A model generated the notes under the pieces. It searched no databases and was not told where the DNA came from. It was given only the letters and a program-made list of their open reading frames with translations. Below are positions 1 to 8,970 of a DNA stretch of 34,199 nucleotides, in pieces. Origin of the DNA: Nitrospinota bacterium (GTDB lineage Bacteria; Nitrospinota; Nitrospinia; Nitrospinales; VA-1); NCBI GenBank assembly GCA_013349585.1, contig DUZG01000015.1, positions 1 through 34,199 of the forward strand, read 5' to 3'. The first letter of the stretch is position 1, and every line of letters starts with the position of its first letter. A program made the translations under genes and the position numbers.

Positions 1-540
1 AGAAGAGAATATATTTCCCCTCCACCTCCTAGACCCGTTGTAGCTCCCGTTCCCATCAAACCTGCTTTGCCACCACCGAACCTAGTTTTGAAAGGGGTTC
101 TGATGCTGGGCGGCACAAAAATTGCTATCTTAGAGGGTAAATACTGGACGTTTCAAGGAAGTAAGAAAGTGCAAAAGAAAGTTAAGAAAAAGGGCTATTC
201 CTTGGGACAAATTGTAGGGGATTTTGAATTGACCTATATAGATAAAAGTAGTGTCACCCTCGATGATAATAAAGGGCGTGTGGTTCAACTACGTTTGGCT
301 AAACGCTCTCCCGAAAAGATCATTCATAGAGATGGAACTGCCTTTTTCCACAAAAATAAAAAGTATGATCCGAGAAAATTCAAGGCCACTCCTGTCAAGA
401 ATCGCCCGATAAGATCCACTACGGCAAAAAGAATAACCAAGCCCACTGCAAGTGCACCTGCGCCGGCTCCAGCTCCTGTGTTCAGGATTTCGGGAGCAAA
501 AACACGTGCACCTGCTGCCGTTCATATTTCAGGAAGATAA
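1..540 (+). CDS. gspC: GspC-like type II secretion inner-membrane protein, 5' end missing
   Basis: The frame is open from base 1 to the stop at 540, so the start and the expected N-terminal membrane segment lie outside the window. What remains begins with a proline-rich linker, then a compact beta-rich segment (about bases 85-300) with the pattern of the GspC homology-region or PilP fold: a hydrophobic strand LKGVLML, then AILEGK, a GQIVGDFEL turn and a strand near VTLDD. The last 60 residues are basic and Ala/Pro-rich and look disordered; no PDZ domain is visible. In type II systems this domain binds the secretin N0 domain in the periplasm, linking the inner-membrane platform to the outer-membrane channel. 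It sits 6 bases before gspE. The assignment rests on fold pattern and position; a PilP-type protein is the alternative. Confidence 0.7.
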   Translation, partial: RREYISPPPPRPVVAPVPIKPALPPPNLVLKGVLMLGGTKIAILEGKYWTFQGSKKVQKKVKKKGYSLGQIVGDFELTYIDKSSVTLDDNKGRVVQLRLAKRSPEKIIHRDGTAFFHKNKKYDPRKFKATPVKNRPIRSTTAKRITKPTASAPAPAPAPVFRISGAKTRAPAAVHISGR

Positions 541-546
541 ATTATC

Positions 547-2256
547 ATGTTGAAAAAAGTTGACCCGGTTGAGCGAATTTTACTCCGCCACAAAAAGATT
601 TCGGAAAAGGTTTTGCAGGAAGTCAAAACCAACAACTTGCATTCCCATAACTTTTTAGGGAAAACTTTAGTTGATCATGGTTATATCCATACCCAAACAT
701 TACTGGAAACCCTAAGTGCCGAGTTACACTTACCGTATGTCAAAAAAAATCAATTTCCGAAGTCCGGATTGCCTGTCGAGGGGCTTTCAATATCCGATAC
801 TTTTCTAAGAGAAAAGATCATCCTCCCATTGCAACTCAAGGACGATACCTTGATCGTTGCAGTTTTCGACCCATTCGACCAATACACTATTGAAGATTTA
901 AAAGTTTCTCTTGGGAAAAACATCCGTGTTGTCTTGAGCAGCGAGCAGGATATTTTGGAATCTATCGAAGCTCACTATGGTGAAGGAGGCAGTTCGGCCA
1001 TGGACCGTATGGTGGGCGATATCAACGATGATGATCTACATGGTTTAGATTCCCTTGATGAGAGTACGGAACATATTCGCGACATGGCTTCAGAGGCTCC
1101 AGTCATCAAACTGGTGAACCACATCATCAGCGAAGCTATTGAGTCACGTGCCAGTGATATCCATTTAGAACCTTTTGATGACGAGCTTCTTTTAAGGTAC
1201 CGGATTGATGGCATTCTTCACGAGTTCGATCCGCCTCCCAAACGTCTGAGCTCTGCCATCACTACGCGTATAAAAATTATGGCGAAGATGGATATTTCCG
1301 AACGCCGACTGCCACAGGATGGCAGGATTAAACTTAAAATTCTGGGCAAAGATATCGATATGCGTGTTTCCACACTCCCTACTTTATATGGTGAAAGTGT
1401 GGTCATGAGAATACTCGACCGCGGAAGTCTGGTATTGGACCTGAGCAAAATGGGGTTCCCAAAAAAAATACTCAAACAGCTCGAAGAGTTGATTCGCAAA
1501 CCCTATGGAAAAATACTGGTAACCGGTCCCACAGGTAGTGGCAAAACTACCACGCTGTATGCCGCCCTGAGCCAGATCAACACACCCGACAAAAAAATCA
1601 TCACCATTGAAGATCCCGTAGAGTATCAAATGCGTGGGATCAACCAGATTCATGTAAAATCAAAGATCGGTCTCGACTTTGCTGGCGGATTGCGATCCAT
1701 AGTAAGACAGGATCCTGATGTGATCATGGTCGGCGAGATTCGTGACCCAGAAACGGCTGACATTTCAATTCAAGCTGCTTTAACTGGACATCTGGTTTTT
1801 AGCACCGTTCATACCAATGATGCGGCAGGTGCCATCACGAGACTCCTCGATATGGGAATCGAAAACTTTCTAATTTCTTCGGCATTGTTAGGTGTGCTCG
1901 CTCAAAGACTGGTGCGCGTCATTTGTCCCAACTGTAAAGAAGAATCTTCATTAACCCCAATCCTTCGCGCAGAGATGGGGCAGTTGGGAAAAGAAGACAT
2001 CAAAGTTTATCGAGGTAAAGGCTGTAAAGCCTGCAGCAACACAGGGTTTAAAGGAAGGTGTGGAATTTATGAACTGCTGGTCATTGATGATGATATTCGC
2101 GAGCTTGTATTAAAAAAATCAACCTCTCAGGCTATCGGTGATCAAGCCCGACAAACCGGCATGAGAACTTTACGAGAAGATGGTTGGGATAAAGTGGCAA
2201 AAGGCATCACCACAGTTGAAGAAATTCTCCGCGTCACCTTGAGCGACCGAAACTAG
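547..2256 (+). CDS. gspE: Type II secretion ATPase GspE
   Basis: This 569-residue cytoplasmic hexameric ATPase drives pseudopilus assembly. Residues about 40-150 form the GspE/MshE N-terminal domain. The core has ASDIHLEP (about 202), Walker A GPTGSGKT with Lys333, the Asp box ITIEDPVEY, Walker B VGEIRDPETA and the His-box TGHLVFSTVHTND. A zinc-binding CM domain follows, with Cys460 and Cys463 (CPNC) and Cys493 and Cys496 (CKAC), as in true GspE and PilB proteins. Length is normal for the family. The ATG at 547 is preceded by AGGAAG at about 530. It follows gspC by 6 bases and starts the run of core genes. PilB is the alternative, but the pseudopilin set downstream makes GspE clear. Confidence 0.97.
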   Translation: MLKKVDPVERILLRHKKISEKVLQEVKTNNLHSHNFLGKTLVDHGYIHTQTLLETLSAELHLPYVKKNQFPKSGLPVEGLSISDTFLREKIILPLQLKDDTLIVAVFDPFDQYTIEDLKVSLGKNIRVVLSSEQDILESIEAHYGEGGSSAMDRMVGDINDDDLHGLDSLDESTEHIRDMASEAPVIKLVNHIISEAIESRASDIHLEPFDDELLLRYRIDGILHEFDPPPKRLSSAITTRIKIMAKMDISERRLPQDGRIKLKILGKDIDMRVSTLPTLYGESVVMRILDRGSLVLDLSKMGFPKKILKQLEELIRKPYGKILVTGPTGSGKTTTLYAALSQINTPDKKIITIEDPVEYQMRGINQIHVKSKIGLDFAGGLRSIVRQDPDVIMVGEIRDPETADISIQAALTGHLVFSTVHTNDAAGAITRLLDMGIENFLISSALLGVLAQRLVRVICPNCKEESSLTPILRAEMGQLGKEDIKVYRGKGCKACSNTGFKGRCGIYELLVIDDDIRELVLKKSTSQAIGDQARQTGMRTLREDGWDKVAKGITTVEEILRVTLSDRN

Positions 2257-2312
2257 ATGAAAAAATATTAGGGAACAAACGTAAAACCTAAAAAACCCGA
2301 AAAAGGCAAACC

Positions 2313-3539
2313 ATGATGGTTTACTCCTATAAAGCCACGGACAAAAATGGCAAATATGTAGAGGGCAATATCAGCGCGTCCGATTACAAAGGTGCTATAC
2401 AACAAATCCGCAACCTGAATTATTTCCCAGTAAAAATTTCTGAAGACAAAGGTTCCTCCAGGCTTTCTTCTGGAATAGCTTTGTCATTGCCGAGCTGGGG
2501 TTCCCCTATCCCGGCAAAAGACCTCATGACCCTCACCCAGCAACTCGCGACTCTTGTTGACTCCGGTCTGACACTGGATGATGGACTCGCCACCTTAGTC
2601 AAACTTTCAGAAACAGAAAAAATCCGTTCTGTACTTGCTGATGTACGAAAGCAGGTGCATGCAGGCAGTTCTTTTGCCGATGCCTTGGCAGAACACCCGA
2701 AGGTTTTTTCCAAGCTGTACATCAATATGATCCGCGCAGGCGAAGCTGGAGGAATTTTAGGGGAGGCACTTGCAAGACTTGCCCTCTTCATGGAAAAGTC
2801 TGTCGAGTTGAAAAACAGCATTCGATCAGCCATGGTTTATCCGGCCATTCTTAGTTTGGTGGGTGGTTCGGCCGTAATTATCCTCATCACTTTTGTGATA
2901 CCCCAGTTTTCAAAGTTATTTGAAGAAATGGGTGCCGCTCTTCCTCTACCAACCCAGATCATGCTGGGATTAAGTTCTCTAATCATCAATTACTGGCCCG
3001 CATTGATTTTGGGGATTGCGGGATTTATTGCCGCATTTACCGTTTACTTAAGGACAAACAAAGGCAGGCTAAAATGGGATGGATTGCTTTTAAAGCTACC
3101 ACTTTTTGGCCCATTGATCCAAAAGATAGAAGTCTCTCGATTCAGTTTAACACTGGCAACCTTATTAAAAAGTGGTGTTCCCATCTTGCAAGCAATGGGA
3201 ATCGTGCAGTCCATTTTGATCAACCGAGTTGTTTCAGACTCCATAATAGTAATCCAGCAGGCCTTAAAAAAAGGCAAAGGGCTTTCGGGTCCACTTCAAA
3301 AGGCTGGAGTTTTTCCTCCAATGGCGGTCCACATGATCACCGTTGGCGAGACTTCAGGGTCCTTAGATGAAATGCTGACAAAAGTATCTAACACTTACGA
3401 TAAAGAAGTAGAACAGTCTATCAAGCAGGTGATTTCTCTGATCGAGCCAATGATGATTTTATTAATGGCTGTAATCATCGGCTTCATTGTTGTTTCCATG
3501 CTACTGGCGATTTTCAGCGCCAACGATATCGCTTTTTAA
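2313..3539 (+). CDS. gspF: Type II secretion inner-membrane platform protein GspF
   Basis: This 408-residue polytopic protein has two repeated cytoplasmic T2SSF domains. The first (about residues 70-170) has the family pattern TLTQQLATLVDSGLTLDDGLATL and IRAGEAGGILGEALARLA; the second (about 270-370) repeats it as SLTLATLLKSGVPILQAM and ITVGETSGSLDEML. Membrane segments lie near 174-200, 218-246 and 376-400. In the family it forms the platform that couples GspE to pseudopilus growth. The first two codons are both ATG (2313 and 2316), so the exact start is ambiguous by one residue. It is separated from gspE by 56 bases, one of the larger gaps inside this operon. Confidence 0.96.
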   Translation: MMVYSYKATDKNGKYVEGNISASDYKGAIQQIRNLNYFPVKISEDKGSSRLSSGIALSLPSWGSPIPAKDLMTLTQQLATLVDSGLTLDDGLATLVKLSETEKIRSVLADVRKQVHAGSSFADALAEHPKVFSKLYINMIRAGEAGGILGEALARLALFMEKSVELKNSIRSAMVYPAILSLVGGSAVIILITFVIPQFSKLFEEMGAALPLPTQIMLGLSSLIINYWPALILGIAGFIAAFTVYLRTNKGRLKWDGLLLKLPLFGPLIQKIEVSRFSLTLATLLKSGVPILQAMGIVQSILINRVVSDSIIVIQQALKKGKGLSGPLQKAGVFPPMAVHMITVGETSGSLDEMLTKVSNTYDKEVEQSIKQVISLIEPMMILLMAVIIGFIVVSMLLAIFSANDIAF

Positions 3540-3561
3540 ACAAACTCTACGAAGGAAAATT

Positions 3562-3978
3562 ATGAAGGATAATTTGAAAAAATTTCTTCACCTAGGATCA
3601 CAAGGTTTTACCCTAATTGAGCTCATGGTGGTTATGGTAATCATAGGACTGCTGGCAGCCACCGTGGTGCCCAAGTTCTTCGGCCAAGTTGACAAGGCAA
3701 TGCAACAAGACGCTCAAGCGCAAATCGAACTATTGGGACAAGCCCTTGACCTCTACCGCTTGGAAAAACATAAATACCCAACCAGCGATGAGGGGTTGGA
3801 AGCTATTAAATCCTATTTGAAAAAACATGTCCCTAAAGACCCCTGGGGCAATGCCTATATATATGAGTCTCCCGGCAAAGAAGACCGTGGGTATGATTTA
3901 ATTTCCTTGGGTGGAGATAATGCGGAAGGAGGAGAAGGGACTGACATAGATATTGTCAGTTGGAAAAACTTTGAATAA
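3562..3978 (+). CDS. gspG: Major pseudopilin GspG
   Basis: This 138-residue protein has a class III prepilin signal: a basic 15-residue leader ending in Gly, then mature FTLIELMVVMVIIGLL with Glu at +5. The C-terminal part carries the GspG pattern YPTSDEGLEAI, KDPWGNAYIYESPG and YDLISLGGDN, which includes the family's calcium-binding loop near the Asp residues. Upstream in-frame codons reach back to 3487 inside gspF, but the ATG at 3562 is preceded by GAAGGAAA at 3551-3558 and gives a normal leader, so I chose it. GspG forms the body of the pseudopilus that pushes substrates through GspD. The leader peptidase GspO is not in this window. Confidence 0.96.
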   Translation: MKDNLKKFLHLGSQGFTLIELMVVMVIIGLLAATVVPKFFGQVDKAMQQDAQAQIELLGQALDLYRLEKHKYPTSDEGLEAIKSYLKKHVPKDPWGNAYIYESPGKEDRGYDLISLGGDNAEGGEGTDIDIVSWKNFE

Positions 3979-4465
3979 GCAATACGCTCTAGGAAAAGAC
4001 GGTTTCACTTTATTAGAATTGATACTTGTTCTCTTCCTGATGGGACTGATGGCAGGAATTGTTTTGCCGTTTGTGGTTTCAACTCTTGATCGCGTTAAAC
4101 TACAATCGGAGGCCCGACAAATTTCCTCTGCGTTGCAATTTGCGCGTAGCGAGGCTATCACAAAAAAAACATTATTCACCTTCAATGCCGATATCGATAA
4201 AAATCAATACTGGCTCGCTATCCCAAAAGAGAAAGAAGTCACACAAACAAAAATCCTTGATGAAACAGTACGAATAATGAACTACCAAGGATCAGAGGAA
4301 ACCGTATCTGACGGAACATTTATTATAAATTTTTATCCGCGCGGCAATTCGAGTGCCGGAACTATCCACCTGCAATCATCCATCGCCGAAAGCGATGCAC
4401 TTGTTTATGCAATCACCATCGATCCTATTACAGGAAAACCCAGAATCAAGCTCCTTGAAGAATGA
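3953..4465 (+). CDS. gspH: Minor pseudopilin GspH
   Basis: A prepilin of 164-170 residues with mature start FTLLELILVLFLMGLMAG (Glu at +5), followed by the GspH pattern RVKLQSEARQISSALQFARSEAI and a beta-rich C-terminal domain. The start is uncertain. The TTG at 3953 has the purine-rich GGAGAAGGGA about 12 bases upstream, while the TTG at 3971 overlaps the gspG stop and gives an 11-residue leader (KDG before Phe). No in-frame ATG is available. GspH is one of the tip or near-tip pseudopilins. Its 3' end overlaps the start of gspI. Confidence 0.9.
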   Translation: MSVGKTLNKQYALGKDGFTLLELILVLFLMGLMAGIVLPFVVSTLDRVKLQSEARQISSALQFARSEAITKKTLFTFNADIDKNQYWLAIPKEKEVTQTKILDETVRIMNYQGSEETVSDGTFIINFYPRGNSSAGTIHLQSSIAESDALVYAITIDPITGKPRIKLLEE

Positions 4466-5033
4466 GCAGGGGTTCTCTCTCCTCGAAGTCGTTGTTGCTC
4501 TGATGATAATGGCGGGGGGATTTCTCGCTGTTCTCAACCTGTTTTCAGGAAGCGTACGTTCTGTAGATTTTTCAGGCCAATACCTCAAAGGCGTCACTCT
4601 GGCAAATTCGAAAATGAACGAACTGGAAATACAAAACTTCACATTCGAAGACAATTCTGGGAATTTTAAAAACGAAGAAAATTATCGCTGGGAAATTGAT
4701 ATCTCTCCCTACGAGTCAGTCTTGAATAACGAGAAATCGGGGATTCAATTGCAGAAAATTTTATTAAAAGTTTTATGGAACGATGATGGGCATACTCGCA
4801 ATATTGAACTAGCAACACTGCGCCTGAAAGGCCAAACCTATCCGGCAGCCAACACACGATTGGAACAGTTATTTTCTGGGGGAGCAGGCAGAAGTAACAC
4901 AGATGGGGAAGAAGAAATCGTGCCTCCTGAAACTTCTACGCCAAGCACAGGTTCAGGTACAAGAGCAAACATTTGTGGTTCCAGTCAATCCAATATCAGT
5001 GGGTCGGGAACGCAGAATCTTTCAGGGAACTAA
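4455..5033 (+). CDS. gspI: Minor pseudopilin GspI
   Basis: The predicted product is 192 residues with a very short leader, MKNEQG, then mature FSLLEVVVALMIMAGGFLAVL; short leaders of this form are typical of GspI. The frame is open back to 4353 inside gspH, but the TTG at 4455 overlaps the gspH stop (4463-4465) and gives the canonical leader. The segment ANSKMNELEIQ matches the GspI family pattern after the helix. The last 45 residues are rich in Ser, Thr, Gly and Pro and look like a disordered tail, longer than usual for this family. GspI forms the pseudopilus tip with GspJ and GspK, whose genes follow directly. Confidence 0.9.
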   Translation: MKNEQGFSLLEVVVALMIMAGGFLAVLNLFSGSVRSVDFSGQYLKGVTLANSKMNELEIQNFTFEDNSGNFKNEENYRWEIDISPYESVLNNEKSGIQLQKILLKVLWNDDGHTRNIELATLRLKGQTYPAANTRLEQLFSGGAGRSNTDGEEEIVPPETSTPSTGSGTRANICGSSQSNISGSGTQNLSGN

Positions 5034-5902
5034 TGAGTCCAATAACAAATCGCATTTCAAAAAACCAATCTGGATTCACCCTGCTTGAACTGATCCTTTC
5101 TCTAGCTATTGTCGGGATTATTATTGCACTGGGACTCGGCGGTATCCGCTTAGGAATTAGCGCACGCGATGTCGGAGAAAGAAAGGTCGACACCTATCAG
5201 CGTCTGCGCATTATCACCGAACAACTCACGCAAAAACTACAATCTACTTATCCCGTTTTCGTGACTCAAAAAGATGGTAGCGCTATCGCACAAAGCCTTT
5301 CTTCTTCTAAAAGAATTATGGCATTTGAAGGTGAATCGAATTCATTAAGGTTTGTAACTTTTGCTTCACCGATAACATCACAAGGCTCCCAGGTTCACGA
5401 AGTTAAATTTTATTTAGGCAAGCACCCTGAAACTGATAAGTCGGGTCTTATTCTAATGGAGAAAGATATTTCAAAAGGTGATATTTTCTCTCGGATAGTC
5501 CCCAACAACGAAACCACACGTTATTATTTACTTGCTGAAAATGTTACTCAATTGAAGTTCAGATACTACGAAATGAAAAAAAATCAGCCTCAAGAACTGG
5601 AAGATGCTCATAGCAGTCCGACTCACAAAGGAAAATGGGTAAACAGAGTTGTTATGGATCCATTTCTAATCAACCAAAAAGTGCCAACAAACCCAATTCT
5701 CGCTTTCGAAAAAAACAATAAAATTTCCTTACCGCGAGCGGTTGAAATAACCCTTGGCATTAACCCAAAAGTGAATGAAAACAACGAGGATAATGAGGAA
5801 GAACCTGAATTATTTTTTTCGCCGCCTATTGTAGTTTTGATCAACTCTGGAATGGAAATTGCAATCCCTGAGAAGAAGGAAGAAGACAATGAAAAAGCTT
5901 AA
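5033..5902 (+). CDS. gspJ: Minor pseudopilin GspJ
   Basis: This 289-residue protein has a 14-residue leader ending NQSG, then FTLLELILSLAIVGIIIALGLGG with Glu at +5. The body has the GspJ signatures RLRIITEQLTQKLQS, SLRFVTFAS, YYLLAENVTQLKFRYYE and PRAVEITLGI near the C-terminus. The ATG at 5033 shares its A with the gspI stop (TAATG), which suggests translational coupling; an in-frame extension to 4973 inside gspI has no support. The protein is longer than many GspJ proteins (about 200 residues), partly because of an acidic stretch rich in Glu and Asn near residues 250-265. Confidence 0.92.
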   Translation: MSPITNRISKNQSGFTLLELILSLAIVGIIIALGLGGIRLGISARDVGERKVDTYQRLRIITEQLTQKLQSTYPVFVTQKDGSAIAQSLSSSKRIMAFEGESNSLRFVTFASPITSQGSQVHEVKFYLGKHPETDKSGLILMEKDISKGDIFSRIVPNNETTRYYLLAENVTQLKFRYYEMKKNQPQELEDAHSSPTHKGKWVNRVVMDPFLINQKVPTNPILAFEKNNKISLPRAVEITLGINPKVNENNEDNEEEPELFFSPPIVVLINSGMEIAIPEKKEEDNEKA

Positions 5903-6920
5903 AGATAACCAGCAAGGTATTGCCCTTATGGCTGTGCTGTGGGTTCTGGTCTTATTGATAGCTTTAGCTACCGAATTTGCCTTTTCAATGAAAATGGAGG
6001 TCAACACTACCCGAAACTACAAAGAAGACACAGAAAGCTATTATTTATCCCGAGCAGGCCTCAATCTAGCTCTGGCAGAACTTTTTAAAGAGGCCAGTTT
6101 CCACTCTATACATGACGAACATGGTTGGATTACCGGGAACATTATACAGACTTCTGCCAAAATCAAACCCAACCAATCCCCTGGACAGGAAGAATCGGAT
6201 GCAGAACAGACTCCAGGTCAAGAGGAATTAGAGGAAGAAGGAGCAGTTCAAGATTTTGACATCGTCAACAGAACCGACATCGAACTGGAAAATGGCAGCA
6301 TCACCTACACCATTAGAGATGAAAACGGGAAAATTTCCATTAATTCAGCAAGCAAAAATACTCTGGACAAGCTTCTTCAGGTTTCAGGGGTTGAAGACAA
6401 AAGCGAAAGGAGCACCATTTCAGATTCCATACTCGACTGGATCGACACCGATAAAAACCACCGACTCAATGGAGCCGAAGATGATTATTACCGGACACAA
6501 AGTCCATCCTATTACACCAAGAACGGGCCTATAGAAACAATCGATGAACTTTTGAAAATACGCGGCATCACTGAAGAAATTCTTTATGGTTCTGAGGAAA
6601 GCAATGACGAGAATAAAAAAACAGGGATTGCGAACCACCTCACAGTTTATAAAATTTCCACAGTGAATCCCAATACGGCGAGCGAAGAAGTATTAAAAAT
6701 TTTATTCCAACCAGAGCAGACAAAAAAAATTTTGGAAAACAGAAATAGTAAAGGATTCCACTCTAACACGCTGTCCAACTTTTTCCACATCACTTCTACA
6801 GGAAAAATAACTGGCAGTCGTACAGAGCATACGGTGAAAGCAATAGTAGAAAAGAGCATCTCAGGCAACAAAGCAAAAATGGTAATTCATTACTGGAATG
6901 ACAACGTGCTGAACTTATGA
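5889..6920 (+). CDS. gspK: Pseudopilus tip protein GspK
   Basis: This 343-residue protein starts with a 10-residue leader (NQQG), then IALMAVLWVLVLLIALATEF. Position +5 lacks the Glu seen in the other pseudopilins, which is the known mark of GspK, the tip subunit. The periplasmic part has the GspK pattern SRAGLNLALAEL, DENGKISINSAS, a helix-hairpin-helix-like VSGVEDKSERSTISDSILDW, and a second one near STVNPNTASEEVLKIL. An acidic Glu/Gln-rich insert lies near residues 95-120. The ATG at 5889 has a strong purine-rich ribosome site at about 5870-5885 and overlaps the end of gspJ by 14 bases. Confidence 0.93.
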   Translation: MKKLKDNQQGIALMAVLWVLVLLIALATEFAFSMKMEVNTTRNYKEDTESYYLSRAGLNLALAELFKEASFHSIHDEHGWITGNIIQTSAKIKPNQSPGQEESDAEQTPGQEELEEEGAVQDFDIVNRTDIELENGSITYTIRDENGKISINSASKNTLDKLLQVSGVEDKSERSTISDSILDWIDTDKNHRLNGAEDDYYRTQSPSYYTKNGPIETIDELLKIRGITEEILYGSEESNDENKKTGIANHLTVYKISTVNPNTASEEVLKILFQPEQTKKILENRNSKGFHSNTLSNFFHITSTGKITGSRTEHTVKAIVEKSISGNKAKMVIHYWNDNVLNL

Positions 6921-8395
6921 AACCTATCTATTTAGATAAATCTTTAGGACTCGATATCCGCGAAGATTCCATCAGCCTCGCACTAATCGGGAGAAAGCTG
7001 CGCCTTGCCGAAGTGCTCGCCGGTAAATTCATAGACTTAAAATTGCTAACAGGAAAAGACGAAAAAGCAGAGAAGTATTTCCTGGATCAAGTTAATCGGT
7101 TTCTGGTTGAACAAAATACCTGGCCCGAGTCCGTCATAGTGAGTCTACCAAGAAGTTTCGTTATGTTTAAAACATTTGAGCTCCCGGCACCAGACATGAA
7201 AGCTGCTCAAGCAATGGTAGAGTTTGAGTTGGAACGGCATTTTTCATCGGGCTTGAATGATTTGTACTACACCTACCAACTCAATCAAAAATCCGGGAAT
7301 ATTTTTCACATCGCCTCTGCGGCAATTAAAAAAGATACCGCCAACTATTACCTCGAACTCATCAAGAAGCTAAACTTAAAAACCACTGTTCTCGACATCT
7401 CAACATTCGCCAATAGCAATCTTGCTCTGCTACAAGAACCTAAGGATTCTGCTGTAACTGCATTGATCGACATCAGCCCACGTGCTCTAGAAATCGTCCT
7501 GATTAAAAAAGGTGTTATAGAGTTCTCTAGAAATAGAAGCTGGAAAAATACAGATATAAAGGACATATACTCAGAGAAAGACAAATCACTTGGTCTACTC
7601 GATAGCCTTTCTGAGTCCACTACCAAATTAATAATCAGCGAATTGGAGAAAGCACTTTCTTCATGTCGGAATATTGAAGAAAATGAATCAATTGATCATA
7701 TTTTCATATCAGGAGGTGGCACGTTGGCACCCCAAGTCATCAAACAACTTGAAAAAGAAACGCAGGTGTCGACGCAATTTATAAGTATTCCCGGTTCGGT
7801 TTCCCCTTCCCTGCCCGAGTCTTTTTCAAATTATCATATGATGACGGCTTTGAGCTTAGCCATAAGAGATTCCAGGAAAACAAATTTTGAAACCAATTTA
7901 CTACCCCAAAATCTGCGACCAAAAAGGAGAAAAGCAAATCCAAAAACGTCTCTCGCTTTGGCAGTAATCTTGTTACTTTGCCTTGCAGGATGGATCGGCA
8001 GCCAAATACATCACAACAACAAAACACTGGCATCATTAAACGGTCAATTAGATGAGATAAAGGGTGAAGTCTCTAACCTGGAAAAGGTCGATCTAGAATA
8101 TATTTCAATCCAGCAGTATGTAAATATCCTCAACACAATCAATAAACAGCACCCACCCAAGCTTCCTCTTTTGGGCAGGTTGAGCCAGTCACTCCCCAAA
8201 GACACGTGGTTGACAAACATAAAGTTCCACAAGGGTGAAATGGAAATAAAAGGCTTTTCGCCTTCCGCTTCAACATTAATTCCTCTCATCGAAAAATTAC
8301 CTAGCTTTAAGAAAACAGGTTTTGTCGGCACAATACTAAGAGAACCTACAGGCGAGAAGTTTACGATTCGAGCAAAATTGGAATCCAGCTCATGA
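6917..8395 (+). CDS. gspL: GspL-like assembly protein (PilM-type and PilN-type domains fused)
   Basis: This 492-residue protein overlaps gspK by ATGA. Residues 1-330 have the actin-like PilM/GspL cytoplasmic fold (LGLDIREDSISLALI near the start, VIVSLPRSFVMFKTFELP, ISGGGTLAPQV). A single membrane segment lies at about 345-365, followed by a coiled-coil stretch and a periplasmic ferredoxin-like PilN domain with LPKDTWLTNIKFHKGEMEIKG split over residues about 430-460. In type II systems GspL bridges GspE to the membrane platform through GspM. The sequence resembles the PilM-PilN arrangement as much as classical enterobacterial GspL, but the position between gspK and the gspM-like gene supports the call. 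Confidence 0.88.
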   Translation: MKPIYLDKSLGLDIREDSISLALIGRKLRLAEVLAGKFIDLKLLTGKDEKAEKYFLDQVNRFLVEQNTWPESVIVSLPRSFVMFKTFELPAPDMKAAQAMVEFELERHFSSGLNDLYYTYQLNQKSGNIFHIASAAIKKDTANYYLELIKKLNLKTTVLDISTFANSNLALLQEPKDSAVTALIDISPRALEIVLIKKGVIEFSRNRSWKNTDIKDIYSEKDKSLGLLDSLSESTTKLIISELEKALSSCRNIEENESIDHIFISGGGTLAPQVIKQLEKETQVSTQFISIPGSVSPSLPESFSNYHMMTALSLAIRDSRKTNFETNLLPQNLRPKRRKANPKTSLALAVILLLCLAGWIGSQIHHNNKTLASLNGQLDEIKGEVSNLEKVDLEYISIQQYVNILNTINKQHPPKLPLLGRLSQSLPKDTWLTNIKFHKGEMEIKGFSPSASTLIPLIEKLPSFKKTGFVGTILREPTGEKFTIRAKLESSS

Positions 8396-8970
8396 CGTTA
8401 AACATTGGAAAAAGAGATAAGGATTTTCTGGTTGGCGGTGGAGTTTTTTTAGCCTGCTACCTGCTTTTTTTTTTAGTGGCGGAACCCATTTATAATAAAC
8501 AGATAAGCATTGACGGAAAGATAAAGGACAAAATAAACTTCATTGAAAAATACTACGAAGTCATGAATCAGACTTCCTACTATCAGGCAAAAGAAGCAGC
8601 AAATAAGAATACTAAAATAACTCTACAAAAACGGTTTTTCAGCGATAAAGAACCGGGGCTTGCCGCAGCAAGCTTGCAAAAACTTTTACAAGTATTCTCA
8701 AGAGGTGCCGTAACCATTGAAAAAACTCGAGTGGAAAAACCAAAATACGTTGCAAGAATACTCGCTGTCCCTGTTGAAATCACAGTTCGTTCCAGCCTAA
8801 AAAACTTGGCTCTATTTTTAATGCGGATTGAAAACCATGAAAAATTTTTAGTCATTGAAGAACTTCGATCACGAAGAATAAATAAAAAGGAACCAGAAGA
8901 CCTTCAAACACGCCTATTGATCACTGGCTTTATAAAGGAACTGGAACCAAAAAGCGGAAAACCAATATGA
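8392..8970 (+). CDS. gspM: GspM/PilO-like inner-membrane assembly protein
   Basis: The 192-residue product has one N-terminal membrane segment (about residues 12-32, FLVGGGVFLACYLLFFLVAE), a coiled-coil stretch, and a periplasmic ferredoxin-like domain with alternating strands (VPVEITVRSSLKNLALFLMRIEN, then FLVIEELRSRRI). This is the GspM/PilO architecture; sequence conservation in the family is low, so the call leans on architecture and on position between gspL and gspD. It overlaps the gspL stop by ATGA and its own end overlaps the gspD start by ATGA, so the three are probably co-translated. GspM would pair with GspL in the inner membrane. Confidence 0.82.
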   Translation: MTLNIGKRDKDFLVGGGVFLACYLLFFLVAEPIYNKQISIDGKIKDKINFIEKYYEVMNQTSYYQAKEAANKNTKITLQKRFFSDKEPGLAAASLQKLLQVFSRGAVTIEKTRVEKPKYVARILAVPVEITVRSSLKNLALFLMRIENHEKFLVIEELRSRRINKKEPEDLQTRLLITGFIKELEPKSGKPI